Source of the DNA: an uncultured Alphaproteobacteria bacterium
Lineage (GTDB): Bacteria; Pseudomonadota; Alphaproteobacteria; Micropepsales; Micropepsaceae
DNA: 64,000 nucleotides
NCBI GenBank assembly: GCA_902826695.1
Contig: CADEFU010000009.1
Span: 62,001-126,000 of the forward strand
Direction of reading: 5' to 3'
The notes beneath the pieces are model-generated. The model was not told where the DNA came from. It saw only the letters and a program-made list of their open reading frames with translations, and searched no databases. Below, one piece after another: positions 45,501 to 53,948 of the stretch. The first letter of the stretch is position 1; the number at the start of each line of letters is the position of its first letter. The translations under genes and the position numbers were made by a program.

Positions 45501-46104
45501 TAGGCCGGATGGCGATCACTTGGGCTGCGATGAGCATTGTCGCGCCAAGCGCGCCCGCCATGATGCAGCGGACGAGCGGGTTCAGATAACCCTGGTCGAT
45601 CGAGTATTTGACGAGGAAGATTCCCGAGAGCGCGAGCGCAACGCCGCCGATCCATACCGGCAGGCGCGCGCCGATCTGCTGTTCCCACGCGATCTTAGGC
45701 TTAGGCGGTGCCGGCGGTATTGGCGGCGGCGGAGGTGGTGGCGCTTGGCGCGCGGCGACGGGTTCTGGCTTGGGCGGTTCTGCGGCGGGCTTTGCGGTTG
45801 TTGGCAGCGGAAACGCCGGCACCGGCGGTGTCGGTGGCAGCGGCTCGGCGGGTTTCGGCGTTTCGACAGGCACGTTGCGCGGTGGCGCGGCCTCAAATAC
45901 GGATTCGGCGAGAGGCTGCGCCGGCTTCGGCGCTTCTTGCGCGGTGGGCGAAGGCTCGTCGGGTCGCTTATCGACTTCGCTAAGGCGGTCGGTCACCCGC
46001 TTTAGCTGATCGCGCATCATCTCGACATCTTCACGCAGGCTGGCGACGCGGCCGTGCATCAGCCAGAGGTAGATGAGCACACCAAGCGCGAGAAGGAGTT
46101 CCAT
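42514..46104 (-). CDS. DUF2339 family large polytopic membrane protein
   Basis: A 1196-residue inner-membrane protein. One N-terminal membrane segment is followed by a coiled-coil stretch (SLREDVEMMRDQLKRVTDRL), then a Pro-rich linker of about 100 residues with runs of Pro, then nearly thirty membrane segments from about residue 155 on. The block WEQQIGARLPVWIGGVALAL opens the DUF2339 region. Repeated patterns such as VGLMGYYLIRHAF, LIGLMGYFLIRHAF and VGVMGYFVIRLAQ show internal duplication. The ATG at 46104 gives a clean first helix. Function is not established for the family; an envelope or transport role is inference. Confidence 0.85.
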   Translation of the reverse strand: MELLLALGVLIYLWLMHGRVASLREDVEMMRDQLKRVTDRLSEVDKRPDEPSPTAQEAPKPAQPLAESVFEAAPPRNVPVETPKPAEPLPPTPPVPAFPLPTTAKPAAEPPKPEPVAARQAPPPPPPPIPPAPPKPKIAWEQQIGARLPVWIGGVALALSGIFLVKYSIDQGYLNPLVRCIMAGALGATMLIAAQVIAIRPIANGERIAQALSGAGIAVIYGALFAASTVYGFISPAIAFASMGANTALAVVLSLRHGQPIAILGMIGGFMTPALVGAGEPNAPVLFSYLMALTIGLFTVIRRQQWWWLLWPTLVAAFVWILLWLSGPRVPGEGLWIGIFLIMLCGASFVFVNPTAKPGESPPHAWIGLLAATAVATLLMGIVVQRSGFGLTEWGLYFALTAGTLVLAWRDQANYRFLPWISLVLSLTLLSVAPEATNFAAVTVVFAATFAVASLLFMWKARDPVEWARLACASAIAYFLLAFIRLNDLVVIAKVMYGGLPLWGIIAMAMAAAFTLVTGRALQRFGSTPKTQELLAYLAATAVAFAALAQMIELHPDYLPVGIAGLMLAVAWVAARVDIMILRPAVTVVAFMVFLFLLPQLAPVFQYMTTATLGQILTLKTPALVYAPVFHLGVPAAFFAASAYLLSRKADDTIVRSFESIAVIFVGVMGYFVIRLAQTEPEKVLTTLGTGLDGAVISHVLILYAIALVASGCQWSRRALATCGLVAGAIGLARVIHFDIQPVQLLSVWLPMAFGEVSEKIVALPIATSPLFYLGIPAVLALAMRLILGRGRDDLLVRAVEYVPLALIGLMGYFLIRHAFNPLADVLTGMGSRFEGGIISQSQFVYALGLMFAAQYFKRESLINAAVIAAVIACVRIIAFDLQPFTFIAGSLRLMVGTPIEAGHTIPMAVAPVFHLGLPAILIALFSLTLRGVRERVAVALEYVAVLFVGLMGYYLIRHAFSGAENAFAAPGTYLERGVITNAILIFGVALFVLGRRLDRQSLFVSGIAATVLAVLRLGVLDYLVSSPLAAPHDVGAWPVVNALLLPYGLPVIWLLLLAQGLVSRNRTDLVPGVKSAAMISLFAWISLNVRQIFQGNFLNEASVTGNEVYAYSAAWLALGIGLLVAGAAWKDKILRFASLGVMVLAVGKVFLYDARELEGLLRVASFFGLGASLLGLSWFYTRYVFASDQPKEAAG

Positions 46105-46342
46105 GCCACCGTTTCGGATGCCGCTGCTTCTATTATCGGCCGCGCACAGGGCCATTGCACGCCCAACTTGTGGCGGGTTTGAGGCCGCTGCGGCCTGGAT
46201 TCGGCCGGTGTTGCGAAAATGAATCACCATCTTCGCGGCTCGCCAAGGTGAGCGCGGTCACGACTCTCACCACGCCGCGTTTGCGAAGCACGCGGCGCGC
46301 TAGGATTGCGGTCGAGAGATTGATTCGCCGGAGGGGACCCCC

Positions 46343-47254
46343 ATGCTGACCAAAGCCGCGCTGCGCTCCATTTTTCCGAAAGCGCCAGAGATCGATCTCG
46401 ATGCGTTTATCGCGTCGGGACTCGAGGCGTTGAAAGATGCCGGCATTCTGGAGATGGCGAACCGGCTGCAATACTTCCTGGCGCAGCTCGGGCACGAGTC
46501 GAACGGGCTGACCGTCAAGGCGGAGAATTTGAACTACTCCGCGTCGCGGTTGATGGAGATTTGGCCGGGACGATTCCCGACGCGCGAGATTGCGAACAAG
46601 TATGCGAACAATCCGGAGAAGCTTGCGAACTTCGTCTATGGCGGGCGGATGGGCAATGTGGATCCGGGCGACGGATACCGCTATCGCGGCCGCGGGTACA
46701 TTCAGCTGACCGGGCGCGAGACGTATCGCGAGATCGGCAAGATCGCGGGGCTCGATCTCGAGAACGAGCCGGAACTCGCGGCTAAGCCTGAGAATGCGGT
46801 TCGCATCGCGTGCGCGTTTTGGACGTGGAAGAAGATCAACAAGCAGTGCGATGCGGGCGACTTCACCGGCGTGACGCAGCGCATCAACGGCGGCACGAAC
46901 GGGCTTTCCGACCGGCTCGATTGGTTGCGCAAGGTCAAGACCGTTGTTACGGCAACGACCAATGGCGGCACCGCGACGACGAGCCCAACGACGAAGCCAA
47001 CAACGCCGCGGCCGACGACAACGACGCCCGTCACGCCTTCAAAGCCCAAGCCCGTCGAGCAGCCGGAGACGCTTGCCAATCCGGCCGTGCTTGAGGCGCA
47101 GAAGAAGTTGACGCGGCTCGGCTATTACAAAGGCGTGCTCAGCGGCATCTACGATCAGGTCCTGCGCGGGGCGCTGTGGGCATTCCAGAAGGACGAGGAC
47201 CTGCCGTTGACCGGCAGGCTCGACGCGCGCACGCGGGCGGAACTGAACGTCTAG
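46343..47254 (+). CDS. GH19 chitinase-type endolysin with peptidoglycan-binding domain
   Basis: A 303-residue enzyme. Residues 1-200 are a glycoside hydrolase family 19 domain; the catalytic Glu is Glu52 in LGHESNGL, with RYRGRGYIQLTGR as the family block and QRINGGTNG further on. A Thr/Pro linker (about 205-245) leads to a PG_binding_1 domain (NPAVLEAQKKLTRLGYY). There is no signal peptide, so release would require a holin-like pore or other route, as for phage lysins. GGAGGGG lies before the ATG. No phage genes are adjacent. Confidence 0.85.
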   Translation: MLTKAALRSIFPKAPEIDLDAFIASGLEALKDAGILEMANRLQYFLAQLGHESNGLTVKAENLNYSASRLMEIWPGRFPTREIANKYANNPEKLANFVYGGRMGNVDPGDGYRYRGRGYIQLTGRETYREIGKIAGLDLENEPELAAKPENAVRIACAFWTWKKINKQCDAGDFTGVTQRINGGTNGLSDRLDWLRKVKTVVTATTNGGTATTSPTTKPTTPRPTTTTPVTPSKPKPVEQPETLANPAVLEAQKKLTRLGYYKGVLSGIYDQVLRGALWAFQKDEDLPLTGRLDARTRAELNV

Positions 47255-47255
47255 A

Positions 47256-47570
47256 TCAGAAGCTGTTGCTGGCTTCGCCGAAGTCGTCGCGCTCGCGGAA
47301 CAGCAGCGCGAGGATCACGCCCATCACGCCGAACACCGCGAAGGCGGGCCACGCCAGAATGCTCGCCACGCCGTCGGCGACCGCGCCGGGCGCGAAGCCC
47401 GCGATCATGCCTTGAAGGCTGGTCACGCCGGTGGCCGAGAACAGGCCCACGACCTCAGCCAGCGAGCGCATGTGCGGCTCCTGCCCGCGCTCAAGCAACG
47501 TCACAACATCGGCGCCGAGGAGCATCAACCCCAGCACAATCAAAATCAGCGCAATGAACCGAAACAACAT
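47256..47570 (-). CDS. Small membrane protein
   Basis: A 104-residue protein with three hydrophobic segments: FRFIALILIVLGLMLLGADV, a moderately hydrophobic GVTSLQGMIAGFAPGAVADG region and WPAFAVFGVMGVILALLF, then a charged tail RERDDFG. The ATG at 47570 follows GGGG six bases upstream; a start at 47600 would add ten residues. It converges on the GH19 gene one base apart. Family not recognised; the small size and membrane segments leave a holin-like role possible, but it is on the opposite strand. Confidence 0.6.
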   Translation of the reverse strand: MLFRFIALILIVLGLMLLGADVVTLLERGQEPHMRSLAEVVGLFSATGVTSLQGMIAGFAPGAVADGVASILAWPAFAVFGVMGVILALLFRERDDFGEASNSF

Positions 47571-47726
47571 CGCAAACCCCAACTCTTCCCCGGGACGCAT
47601 GGTAGCGATGCGGGCGATGCCGGACAAGGTTTACGATAGCCCTTGAACCCGGCGAAAGCGGCGGTGTTTCCCGCCGATGACGGCGCTTCTTAATATTGAC
47701 TGCGGCTTGCTGGTCGCGGCGAAGCC

Positions 47727-49196
47727 TCAAGTGCCACAGAACGTCTGCGTCACGCGCTCATGGGGTGCTGGAGGCGTCGTGAGGTCGGCAAACGAGGGGG
47801 CGTCGTCGAACGGGCGCGCCAGCGCTGCCGTCAGCCGCTGGAACGGCACGAAGTCGCCGGACTGCGCCGCGGCGAGCGCTTGTTCAACGCGATGATTGCG
47901 CGGGATTATTGCCGGATTGACGGCGCGCATCGCGGCGGTGCGTTCGTGCGGCGCCGATGCCTCGCGCGCGAGCCTGGACCGCCAGCGCGAAAGCCAATCG
48001 GCAATTGCGCTTTCTTCCTTGAACAGCGCACGGAGGTTTCGATCGGCGAGATCGTCCGCCGCCGCGTCCGCGAGCAGCCTGAACGTCAGCGTGTAGTCCG
48101 CGCGACCTTGATGCATCGCTTCGAGCAGTGCGGCGATCAGAGCCTCATCGCCTTGCTCAGCCCGCGCGAGGCTGATCTTCGCGCGCATTCCGGCAAGCCA
48201 GGCGGCTTGGAAATGCGCAGGGAAGGCCTCAATCACTGCAGTTGCCGCCTCGATCGCTTTGTCCGTTTCGGGGTCGATCAGCGGCAGTAGCGTCTCGGCG
48301 AAGCGGGCCAGGTTCCACTGCGCGATCGTCGGTTGGTTCGCAAACGCGTAGCGCCCGCCGTGGTCGATCGAGCTGAAGACCTCGGCGGGATCATATGCGT
48401 CCAAGAACGCACAGGGGCCGTAGTCTATCGTCTCGCCGGCGATGGCCATGTTGTCGGTGTTCATCACGCCGTGAATGAAGCCCACGTGCAGCCAGCGGGC
48501 GATCAGCGATGCCTGCGCCTGCGTTACCGCTTCAAGCAGTGCTTGATAGGGGTGCGCGGCGCGGGCGGCGTCCGGGTAGTGCCTGTCGATGACATGGTCG
48601 GCGAGGAGCTTCAGCGCTTCGTCGTCGCGTCTGGCCGCGAAGTACTGAAACGTGCCGACGCGGACGTGGCTCGCCGCGACACGCGCGAGGACGGCGCCAG
48701 GCAACGCGGTCTCGCGATACACGGGCTCGCCGGTCGTCACCACCGCGAGCGCGCGCGTGGTCGGGATGCCGAGCGCGTGCATGGCTTCGCTCACGATGTA
48801 CTCGCGCAGCATGGGACCCAGCGCGGCCCGGCCATCGCCACGCCGCGAGAAGGGCGTGGGGCCTGAGCCCTTCAGCTGCAGATCGTGCCGCCGGCCCTTT
48901 GCATCGACAACCTCGCCCAGCAGCACCGCGCGGCCGTCGCCCAGTTGCGGCACGAAGTTTCCGAACTGGTGCCCTGCGTAGGCGAGCGCGATCGGGGCGG
49001 AATCCCCCGCGATCTCGTTGCCTGAAAACAGCGCTGCCGCCTTACCTTCCACCGCGTCCACATCAAGGCCGAGGTCATGCGCCAGTTGGCGGTTGAAAGC
49101 GATCAAGCGCGGTTCAGCAACGGGCGTGGGTTCCACCGCCGCGTAGAAGCTCGGCGGCAGGCGGCGATACGAATTGTCGAGGCCGAGACGAATCAA
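47727..49196 (-). CDS. selO: Protein adenylyltransferase SelO (YdiU/UPF0061)
   Basis: A 489-residue pseudokinase-fold enzyme that AMPylates protein Ser, Thr or Tyr. Diagnostic blocks are LGLDNSYRRLPPSFYA at the start, ALAYAGHQFGNFVPQLGDGR, LKGSGPTPFSRRGDGRAALG, REYIVSEAMHALGIPTTRAL and FIHGVMNTDNMAI, with the C-terminal TFCGT. The likely start is TTG at 49196 with GGAAGG seven bases upstream; GTG at 49202 is possible. A longer ATG frame would run through the tRNA gene and is rejected. Confidence 0.92.
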   Translation of the reverse strand: MIRLGLDNSYRRLPPSFYAAVEPTPVAEPRLIAFNRQLAHDLGLDVDAVEGKAAALFSGNEIAGDSAPIALAYAGHQFGNFVPQLGDGRAVLLGEVVDAKGRRHDLQLKGSGPTPFSRRGDGRAALGPMLREYIVSEAMHALGIPTTRALAVVTTGEPVYRETALPGAVLARVAASHVRVGTFQYFAARRDDEALKLLADHVIDRHYPDAARAAHPYQALLEAVTQAQASLIARWLHVGFIHGVMNTDNMAIAGETIDYGPCAFLDAYDPAEVFSSIDHGGRYAFANQPTIAQWNLARFAETLLPLIDPETDKAIEAATAVIEAFPAHFQAAWLAGMRAKISLARAEQGDEALIAALLEAMHQGRADYTLTFRLLADAAADDLADRNLRALFKEESAIADWLSRWRSRLAREASAPHERTAAMRAVNPAIIPRNHRVEQALAAAQSGDFVPFQRLTAALARPFDDAPSFADLTTPPAPHERVTQTFCGT

Positions 49197-49251
49197 CTGC
49201 ACACCTTCCGTGGGCGGGTGGCCTGCCACCCGAAGCCCGCAGGGCGTAGGG

Positions 49252-49341
49252 TGGCGGACAGAGAGAGATTCGAACTCTCGATACCCGTGAAGGTATACAC
49301 GCGTTCCAGGCGTGCGCCTTAAACCACTCGGCCATCTGTCC
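49252..49341 (-). tRNA. tRNA-Ser (anticodon GGA)
   Basis: A class II tRNA read on the minus strand from 49341 to 49252. It begins GGACAGATGGCCGAGTGGTT, has the anticodon stem CACGC/GCGTG around loop CTGGAAC (anticodon GGA, codons UCC/UCU), a long variable arm, T-arm GAGAGTTCGAATCTCTC, and the acceptor end CTGTCC closing with GGACAG. The CCA tail is encoded (49252-49254). It lies 55 bases upstream of selO on the same strand. Confidence 0.97.
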
Positions 49342-49525
49342 TTTTGGCGGATTGGCCGCGATGGCCATCTTGCCCCCTTGGCGGGCTTTGGGCTCACCAA
49401 GGCGCGGGACTATAGTCGTGGGCGGTCGGGCTGCAAGCCCCTTCGCCAAGGCCCTTTCCGGCTTGATTTGGCGCATGGATGGGCGCTCGATTCCACGCTT
49501 TCATGGAACTTGAGGAGGCACCGTT

Positions 49526-49909
49526 ATGAAACAAGCTCTGGTTCTGGCTTTGGTTGGCACCGCCTTGGGCGGGCCGGTGTTCGCGGATGATCAACCGGCG
49601 CCTGCCGCCCCGGCCCTTTCATGCGCGCGGGTGAAGTCGATCAGGAATTGGGAACCGATCGACCAGATGACCGCCTACATCTTCACGACGCCCCGCACGC
49701 GGTTCAAAGTGACGTTCTTTGGGCCGTGCATGGAGCTGAAACGGGGAGACTTTGCGCGCATCGACACCGGGGGAAGCCGGCATATGTGCCTTTCGCCGGG
49801 CGACCAGCTGATCGTCGGGCAGCAGCTTAGCGTCCCTGAGCGCTGCGTGATCAAGACGATCGAGCCGGCACCTTTCGAAGCGCCGGCAGAACCGGCGACC
49901 ACGCCGTAG
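49526..49909 (+). CDS. Small exported protein (DUF6491-like)
   Basis: A 127-residue periplasmic protein with a signal peptide ending near VFADD. The mature part has a short strand-rich domain: SCARVKSIRNWEPIDQMTAY, TPRTRFKVTFFGPCMEL, then HMCLSPGDQL and ERCVIKTIEP, with four cysteines likely paired. Spacing resembles small DUF6491-type proteins; assignment is tentative. A strong GGAGG precedes the ATG. It converges on the S41 peptidase gene three bases apart. Confidence 0.65.
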   Translation: MKQALVLALVGTALGGPVFADDQPAPAAPALSCARVKSIRNWEPIDQMTAYIFTTPRTRFKVTFFGPCMELKRGDFARIDTGGSRHMCLSPGDQLIVGQQLSVPERCVIKTIEPAPFEAPAEPATTP

Positions 49910-49912
49910 GCT

Positions 49913-51145
49913 TCAGCGCGCCAGCTTCGCGCGCAGTGTGGCGACGCCCGCGGCCAGGATCGGGTCTGCAAGACTTTTGTCCTCGAACGTGACGAGGCGG
50001 TCGGGGACGAAGTCTTCGCGCGGCGTGCCGTTCACGTGGTAGAGGCGCTCGATCGGGAAGCGGACGCCGATATTCGTGTTCGGCAGATCGAACTGATCGA
50101 TGCCGCCCAGAAGACTGGCCATCTTCGTGCCGACGACGGTCGCGCGGTTCATACCGTGGAGGCCGATCGCCATGCCCTCGCCCATGCTGCCCGTCCAGTG
50201 GTTGACGAGGACGACGAGCGGCTGCGTGATCTGGGGGCCACGCGGGTCAACCTCTTTGACCCATGCGGCCGTTCGTTCGTCGCCGCCTTTGCGCGGTTCG
50301 AAGACGCGCTGGTAGCCGGTGCGCTTCGCGATAAAGCGTCCGAGAATCGGTTCGGCCGTGTCGGTGTTGCCGCCGGAGGGCGTGTTGCGCAGGTCGAGGA
50401 TCAAGCCCTTTGCGGCTGCAAGCGATGCGACGGCGCGATCGAACTCCGCGATCGTGGCGGTGTCTCCGAGGCTGTTCTCGACGCGGATGTAGCCGATATT
50501 GCCTGAAAGCAGTTCGGAAGCGACGCGGCTTTCGCTCTGCCACCCTTGGGCTGGGGCCAAGTCGAACGGCGTGCAGCGGCCGGCGGGCGTGCACGCCGTG
50601 AACGTGCGGCGGTCGCGATGGTTTCCGGCAAGCACCATGCGCGCGAAGAAGGCCTCCGCCTCGGTACCGGGGCGGGTTAGCTTGGTGTAAATCAGATCGG
50701 TTGCGCGCGATTGCGGCACGGACAGGACCGTCACCGTCATGCCTGCCCGCACGCCCGCGCGCCAGGCGATGGTGCGCGGACGCACTTCAACGATCACGGG
50801 TTTGCCGCCGATCATCTCCGCCCAAATGTCGGTGCCGCTTGGCACGAGTTGGGGGGAGACGTCGGTGTTCGTGTTCAGGCTGACGTGGTGATCATAGAGT
50901 TCGGCGGTTACGCGCTCGAGAGTTTCGATCCACTTGAACTCGTCTGTCGCATTCAACGCATCTTCGCGGTATTGGCGCGCGAGTGCGGGGATATCGACGT
51001 TGCGCTTGTGGCGGTACGCGTAGTTCTTCTCCAGCTGCTCGACGAGCCAGTTCAGGTCGGCGACGCGCTCATCGGGCGTCGACGGCGCGGCGACGGCCCC
51101 ACCGGCGAACGCGAGAAGAATAACGAGAAGTACCCCTACCCTCAT
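49913..51145 (-). CDS. S41-family (C-terminal processing) serine peptidase
   Basis: A 410-residue exported protein with signal peptide MRVGVLLVILLAFAGGAVAA. A helical N-terminal domain is followed by a PDZ-like strand set (PVIVEVRPRTIAWRAGVRAG) and the S41 core: GNIGYIRVEN, KGLILDLRNTPSGGN, LVVLVNHWTGSMGEGMAIGL, where the Ser in TGSMGEG is the nucleophile. Such proteases process or degrade periplasmic proteins. Its start overlaps the pheT stop by four bases, so it is translated from the tail of the pheST transcript. Confidence 0.85.
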   Translation of the reverse strand: MRVGVLLVILLAFAGGAVAAPSTPDERVADLNWLVEQLEKNYAYRHKRNVDIPALARQYREDALNATDEFKWIETLERVTAELYDHHVSLNTNTDVSPQLVPSGTDIWAEMIGGKPVIVEVRPRTIAWRAGVRAGMTVTVLSVPQSRATDLIYTKLTRPGTEAEAFFARMVLAGNHRDRRTFTACTPAGRCTPFDLAPAQGWQSESRVASELLSGNIGYIRVENSLGDTATIAEFDRAVASLAAAKGLILDLRNTPSGGNTDTAEPILGRFIAKRTGYQRVFEPRKGGDERTAAWVKEVDPRGPQITQPLVVLVNHWTGSMGEGMAIGLHGMNRATVVGTKMASLLGGIDQFDLPNTNIGVRFPIERLYHVNGTPREDFVPDRLVTFEDKSLADPILAAGVATLRAKLAR

Positions 51146-53535
51146 GCCCTCAGCGTAGCACCGGTTGCCTTGGCGACGGCACCCTTGATTTTGCTCATCG
51201 CGGCCTCGATTTCGGCCTCGGTGAGGGTGCGGTCTTTGGGCTGCAGGCGGACGCTGATGGCGATCGACTTCTTGCCGGGGTCAACACCTTGTCCTTCGTA
51301 GACGTCGAAGACCGTGACGCTTTCGATGAGGGCGCGGTCTGCCGTTGCCGCGGCTTTGATGACGTCGGTGGCCGGGACCTTGGCGTCGATGACGAAGGCG
51401 AAGTCGCGTTCGACAGCCTGGTACTCGGAGAGTTCGAGTTTGCTCTTCGTTTTTGTCGGCTTGGCCTTCTGCGCGGGCAGCGTTTCCAGCATCACTTCGA
51501 ACGCGGCGATCGGGCCGGTGAGGTCATAGGCTGCGAGAACGCGCGGGTGCAGTTCGCCGAAGTAAGCGAGCACGTTCTTCGGCCCGAGGCGGAGCGCGCC
51601 GGAGCGGCCGGGGTGGTACCAGGCGGGCGCGTCGGCGGTGACTTGTGCGCTGTCAGGCGCGACGCCGCACGCCTCCAGGATCGCCATCACGTCGGCCTTC
51701 GCTTGGAAGACATCGGCGTTCCAGGGTTGCTTGCCCCAATTGCGCGGGCCGCTGCCCACGCGGATGCCGGAGGCGGCGGTGAGCTGCTCGCCGGGTTCGG
51801 GGCCGGTGAATTGCGGGCCGACTTCGAAGAGGCCCAAGTCCTTTTGACCCCGCGCGGCATTGCGCCCGGCCGCGGCGAGGAGGCCGGGGAGCACGCTTGG
51901 ACGCATGGCGTCGAGATCCGCGCTGATCGGGTTGGCGAGCAGCAAGGCCTCGGGCACGCCGCCGAAGAGTTCGGCTTGTGCTTTGGCGACGAACGACCAG
52001 GTCATCGCTTCGGTCATGCCGCGGCTGGCCAGCGTGCGCTTGGCGGCGCGGACGCGCTTTTGCATCGGCGTGAGCACGGGCAACGGCACGGTCGATGGAC
52101 GCGGCAGTGGCGTTGAGGGGATCTTGTCGAGGCCAGCGATGCGCACGACTTCCTCCACCAGGTCGGCGGGGCCGTGAACGTCGGGGCGCCAGCTCGGGAC
52201 GGCTACGCGAGTGCCGACGACGGCGCGGAAGCCTAGGCGATCCAAGATCGTCATCGCTTCGCCGGCGTGGATTTTTAGGCCACAGAGTTTCTCGACAAGG
52301 CCTGGGTCGAATGTGACGTCGCGCTTCGTGTCCGGAGCGCGACCGGCAACGGTCAGATCGGAGGGTTCGCCGCCGCAAAGGTCCATCACGAGCTTCGTCG
52401 CGAGGTCGAGGCCTTCAGTGACGTATTCCGGATCAACGCCGCGTTCGAAGCGGTAGCGGGCGTCGGAGTTGATGCCAAGCTCGCGGCCGGTGCGGGCGGT
52501 GCGGACGGGATCGAAGTAGGCGCTTTCGATGAAGACGTTCGTCGTTGTTTCGGTGACGCCAGTGGTTTCACCGCCCATAACGCCGCCCAAGCCCAGCACG
52601 CCGTTGTCGTCGGCGATCACGCACATTTCGGCGTCGAGTTCGTAGGTTTTACCATCCAGTGCGAGCACGCTTTCGCCCTTCTTGGCGAGGCGGGCGTGGA
52701 TTTCGCCTTTGAGCTTGTCGGCGTCGTAGACGTGCAGCGGCCGGGCGCGGTCGAGCGAGATCAAGTTCGTGATGTCGACGAGCGCTGAGATCGGACGCAG
52801 GCCCACCGCCTTCAGCCGCTGTTGCAGCCAGGCGGGCGAGGGGCCGTTCTTCACGCCCTTGACCATGCGGCCGGCGAAAACCGGGCAGGCGTTCTTCGCT
52901 GCGTCGTCGAAGTGCAAGCCGATCGCGATCGGGTTCTTGAAGCGCGGTACGATCTTGATCGCCGCGTCGGGCTTCAAGCGCCCGAGGTTCGCCGCGGCGA
53001 GGTCGCGCGCGACGCCTCTGACGCCGGTGCAATCCGGGCGGTTCGGGGTGAGCTTGATTTCGATCAGCGGGTCATTGGTGCCGAGCACTTCGGCGAAGGG
53101 CTTACCGATGGGGGCGTCGTCGGGGAGTTCGATGATGCCGTCGTGCTCTTGGGAGAGGCCCATCTCGCGTTCGGAGCAGAGCATGCCGTTCGACTCGACG
53201 CCACGGATCGCCGACTTCTTCAGCTCGACGCCGGTGCCGGGGATCGTCGTGCCCGCGTGTGCGAAGACGCCCTTCATGCCCGCGCGCGCGTTCGGGGCGC
53301 CGCAGACGACTTGCAGTTTTTCTTTGCCTGTATCGACGATGCAGACGCGAAGCTTGTCGGCGTTCGGATGCTTCTCGGCCGACACAACGTAGGCGACCGT
53401 GAACGGCGCCAAGTCCTTCGCCTTGTCGTGGACGGATTCCACTTCGAGGCCGATGTGGGTCAAGGTGTCCGCGATCTTCTCGACGGGGGCGTCGGTGTCG
53501 AGATGGTCCTTCAGCCAGGAGAGAGTGAATTTCAT
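51142..53535 (-). CDS. pheT: Phenylalanine--tRNA ligase beta subunit
   Basis: A 797-residue subunit of the alpha2-beta2 synthetase. The N-terminal end [20 protein letters not shown] is typical, followed by the EMAP-like tRNA-binding domain (KLRVCIVDTGKEKLQVVCGA), B3/B4 editing domain, B5 domain and C-terminal FDX-ACB anticodon-binding domain (AVERDFAFVIDAKVPATDV). Length matches bacterial PheT. It overlaps the ASCH gene upstream and the S41 gene downstream by four bases each. Confidence 0.97.
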   Translation of the reverse strand: MKFTLSWLKDHLDTDAPVEKIADTLTHIGLEVESVHDKAKDLAPFTVAYVVSAEKHPNADKLRVCIVDTGKEKLQVVCGAPNARAGMKGVFAHAGTTIPGTGVELKKSAIRGVESNGMLCSEREMGLSQEHDGIIELPDDAPIGKPFAEVLGTNDPLIEIKLTPNRPDCTGVRGVARDLAAANLGRLKPDAAIKIVPRFKNPIAIGLHFDDAAKNACPVFAGRMVKGVKNGPSPAWLQQRLKAVGLRPISALVDITNLISLDRARPLHVYDADKLKGEIHARLAKKGESVLALDGKTYELDAEMCVIADDNGVLGLGGVMGGETTGVTETTTNVFIESAYFDPVRTARTGRELGINSDARYRFERGVDPEYVTEGLDLATKLVMDLCGGEPSDLTVAGRAPDTKRDVTFDPGLVEKLCGLKIHAGEAMTILDRLGFRAVVGTRVAVPSWRPDVHGPADLVEEVVRIAGLDKIPSTPLPRPSTVPLPVLTPMQKRVRAAKRTLASRGMTEAMTWSFVAKAQAELFGGVPEALLLANPISADLDAMRPSVLPGLLAAAGRNAARGQKDLGLFEVGPQFTGPEPGEQLTAASGIRVGSGPRNWGKQPWNADVFQAKADVMAILEACGVAPDSAQVTADAPAWYHPGRSGALRLGPKNVLAYFGELHPRVLAAYDLTGPIAAFEVMLETLPAQKAKPTKTKSKLELSEYQAVERDFAFVIDAKVPATDVIKAAATADRALIESVTVFDVYEGQGVDPGKKSIAISVRLQPKDRTLTEAEIEAAMSKIKGAVAKATGATLRA

Positions 53536-53948
53536 TGGGCGCTCTCCAGTTTTTCGATCACGCGGAAGCGTTCACAGACGACAAGCATGTCCTCGGAGAA
53601 CTGGCCCTGACGGCGGAAATACGTTTCGTGCGCGTCGCGCCAAAACGCATAGCTCAGGTCTCCCTCGCCTTCGTCCGCGGCGAACTTGGTGTCGACTTGA
53701 TCGAAGCGCTTGATCGCCACTTCGGTGGTTTCAACGACGCAACGCGGGCGATTTGCGCCGTCGAGGACGATCGAGCGTTCGCCGGCGGATGGGACGGCGA
53801 CGTTGTCGCGCTCGTACTGCCAGAGCGCACCACAGGTGGCCGTCTTCGTTCCGGCAAGAACGAGGGCCAGCAGTTTGTCGGCTAGTTCGGCACTGTCGCC
53901 GAACGACCAGCGCGGGAGGTCGGCGTAGTTTTCGATGGTTGCGCTCAT
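53532..53948 (-). CDS. ASCH-domain protein between pheS and pheT
   Basis: A 138-residue protein with an ASCH fold: [20 protein letters not shown] then [34 protein letters not shown] and [20 protein letters not shown]. The G-x-K-x-x-T signature and the E-G-E-G-D-x-S-x-x-x-W block are the ASCH core, a PUA-related domain proposed to bind RNA or nucleotides. Both ends overlap the flanking pheS and pheT genes by four bases, so all three are translated together. A role in tRNA or synthetase control is inference. Confidence 0.87.
   Translation of the reverse strand: MSATIENYADLPRWSFGDSAELADKLLALVLAGTKTATCGALWQYERDNVAVPSAGERSIVLDGANRPRCVVETTEVAIKRFDQVDTKFAADEGEGDLSYAFWRDAHETYFRRQGQFSEDMLVVCERFRVIEKLESAQ

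Noticed and set aside
49197..49400. ATG-started N-terminal extension of SelO
   Set aside because: The extension is translated through the tRNA-Ser gene; the conserved SelO start fits TTG 49196.
49413..49430. AGTCGTGGGCGGTCGG similar to one arm of the family B repeat
   Set aside because: The match is short, lacks the partner half and does not fold into the REP hairpin.
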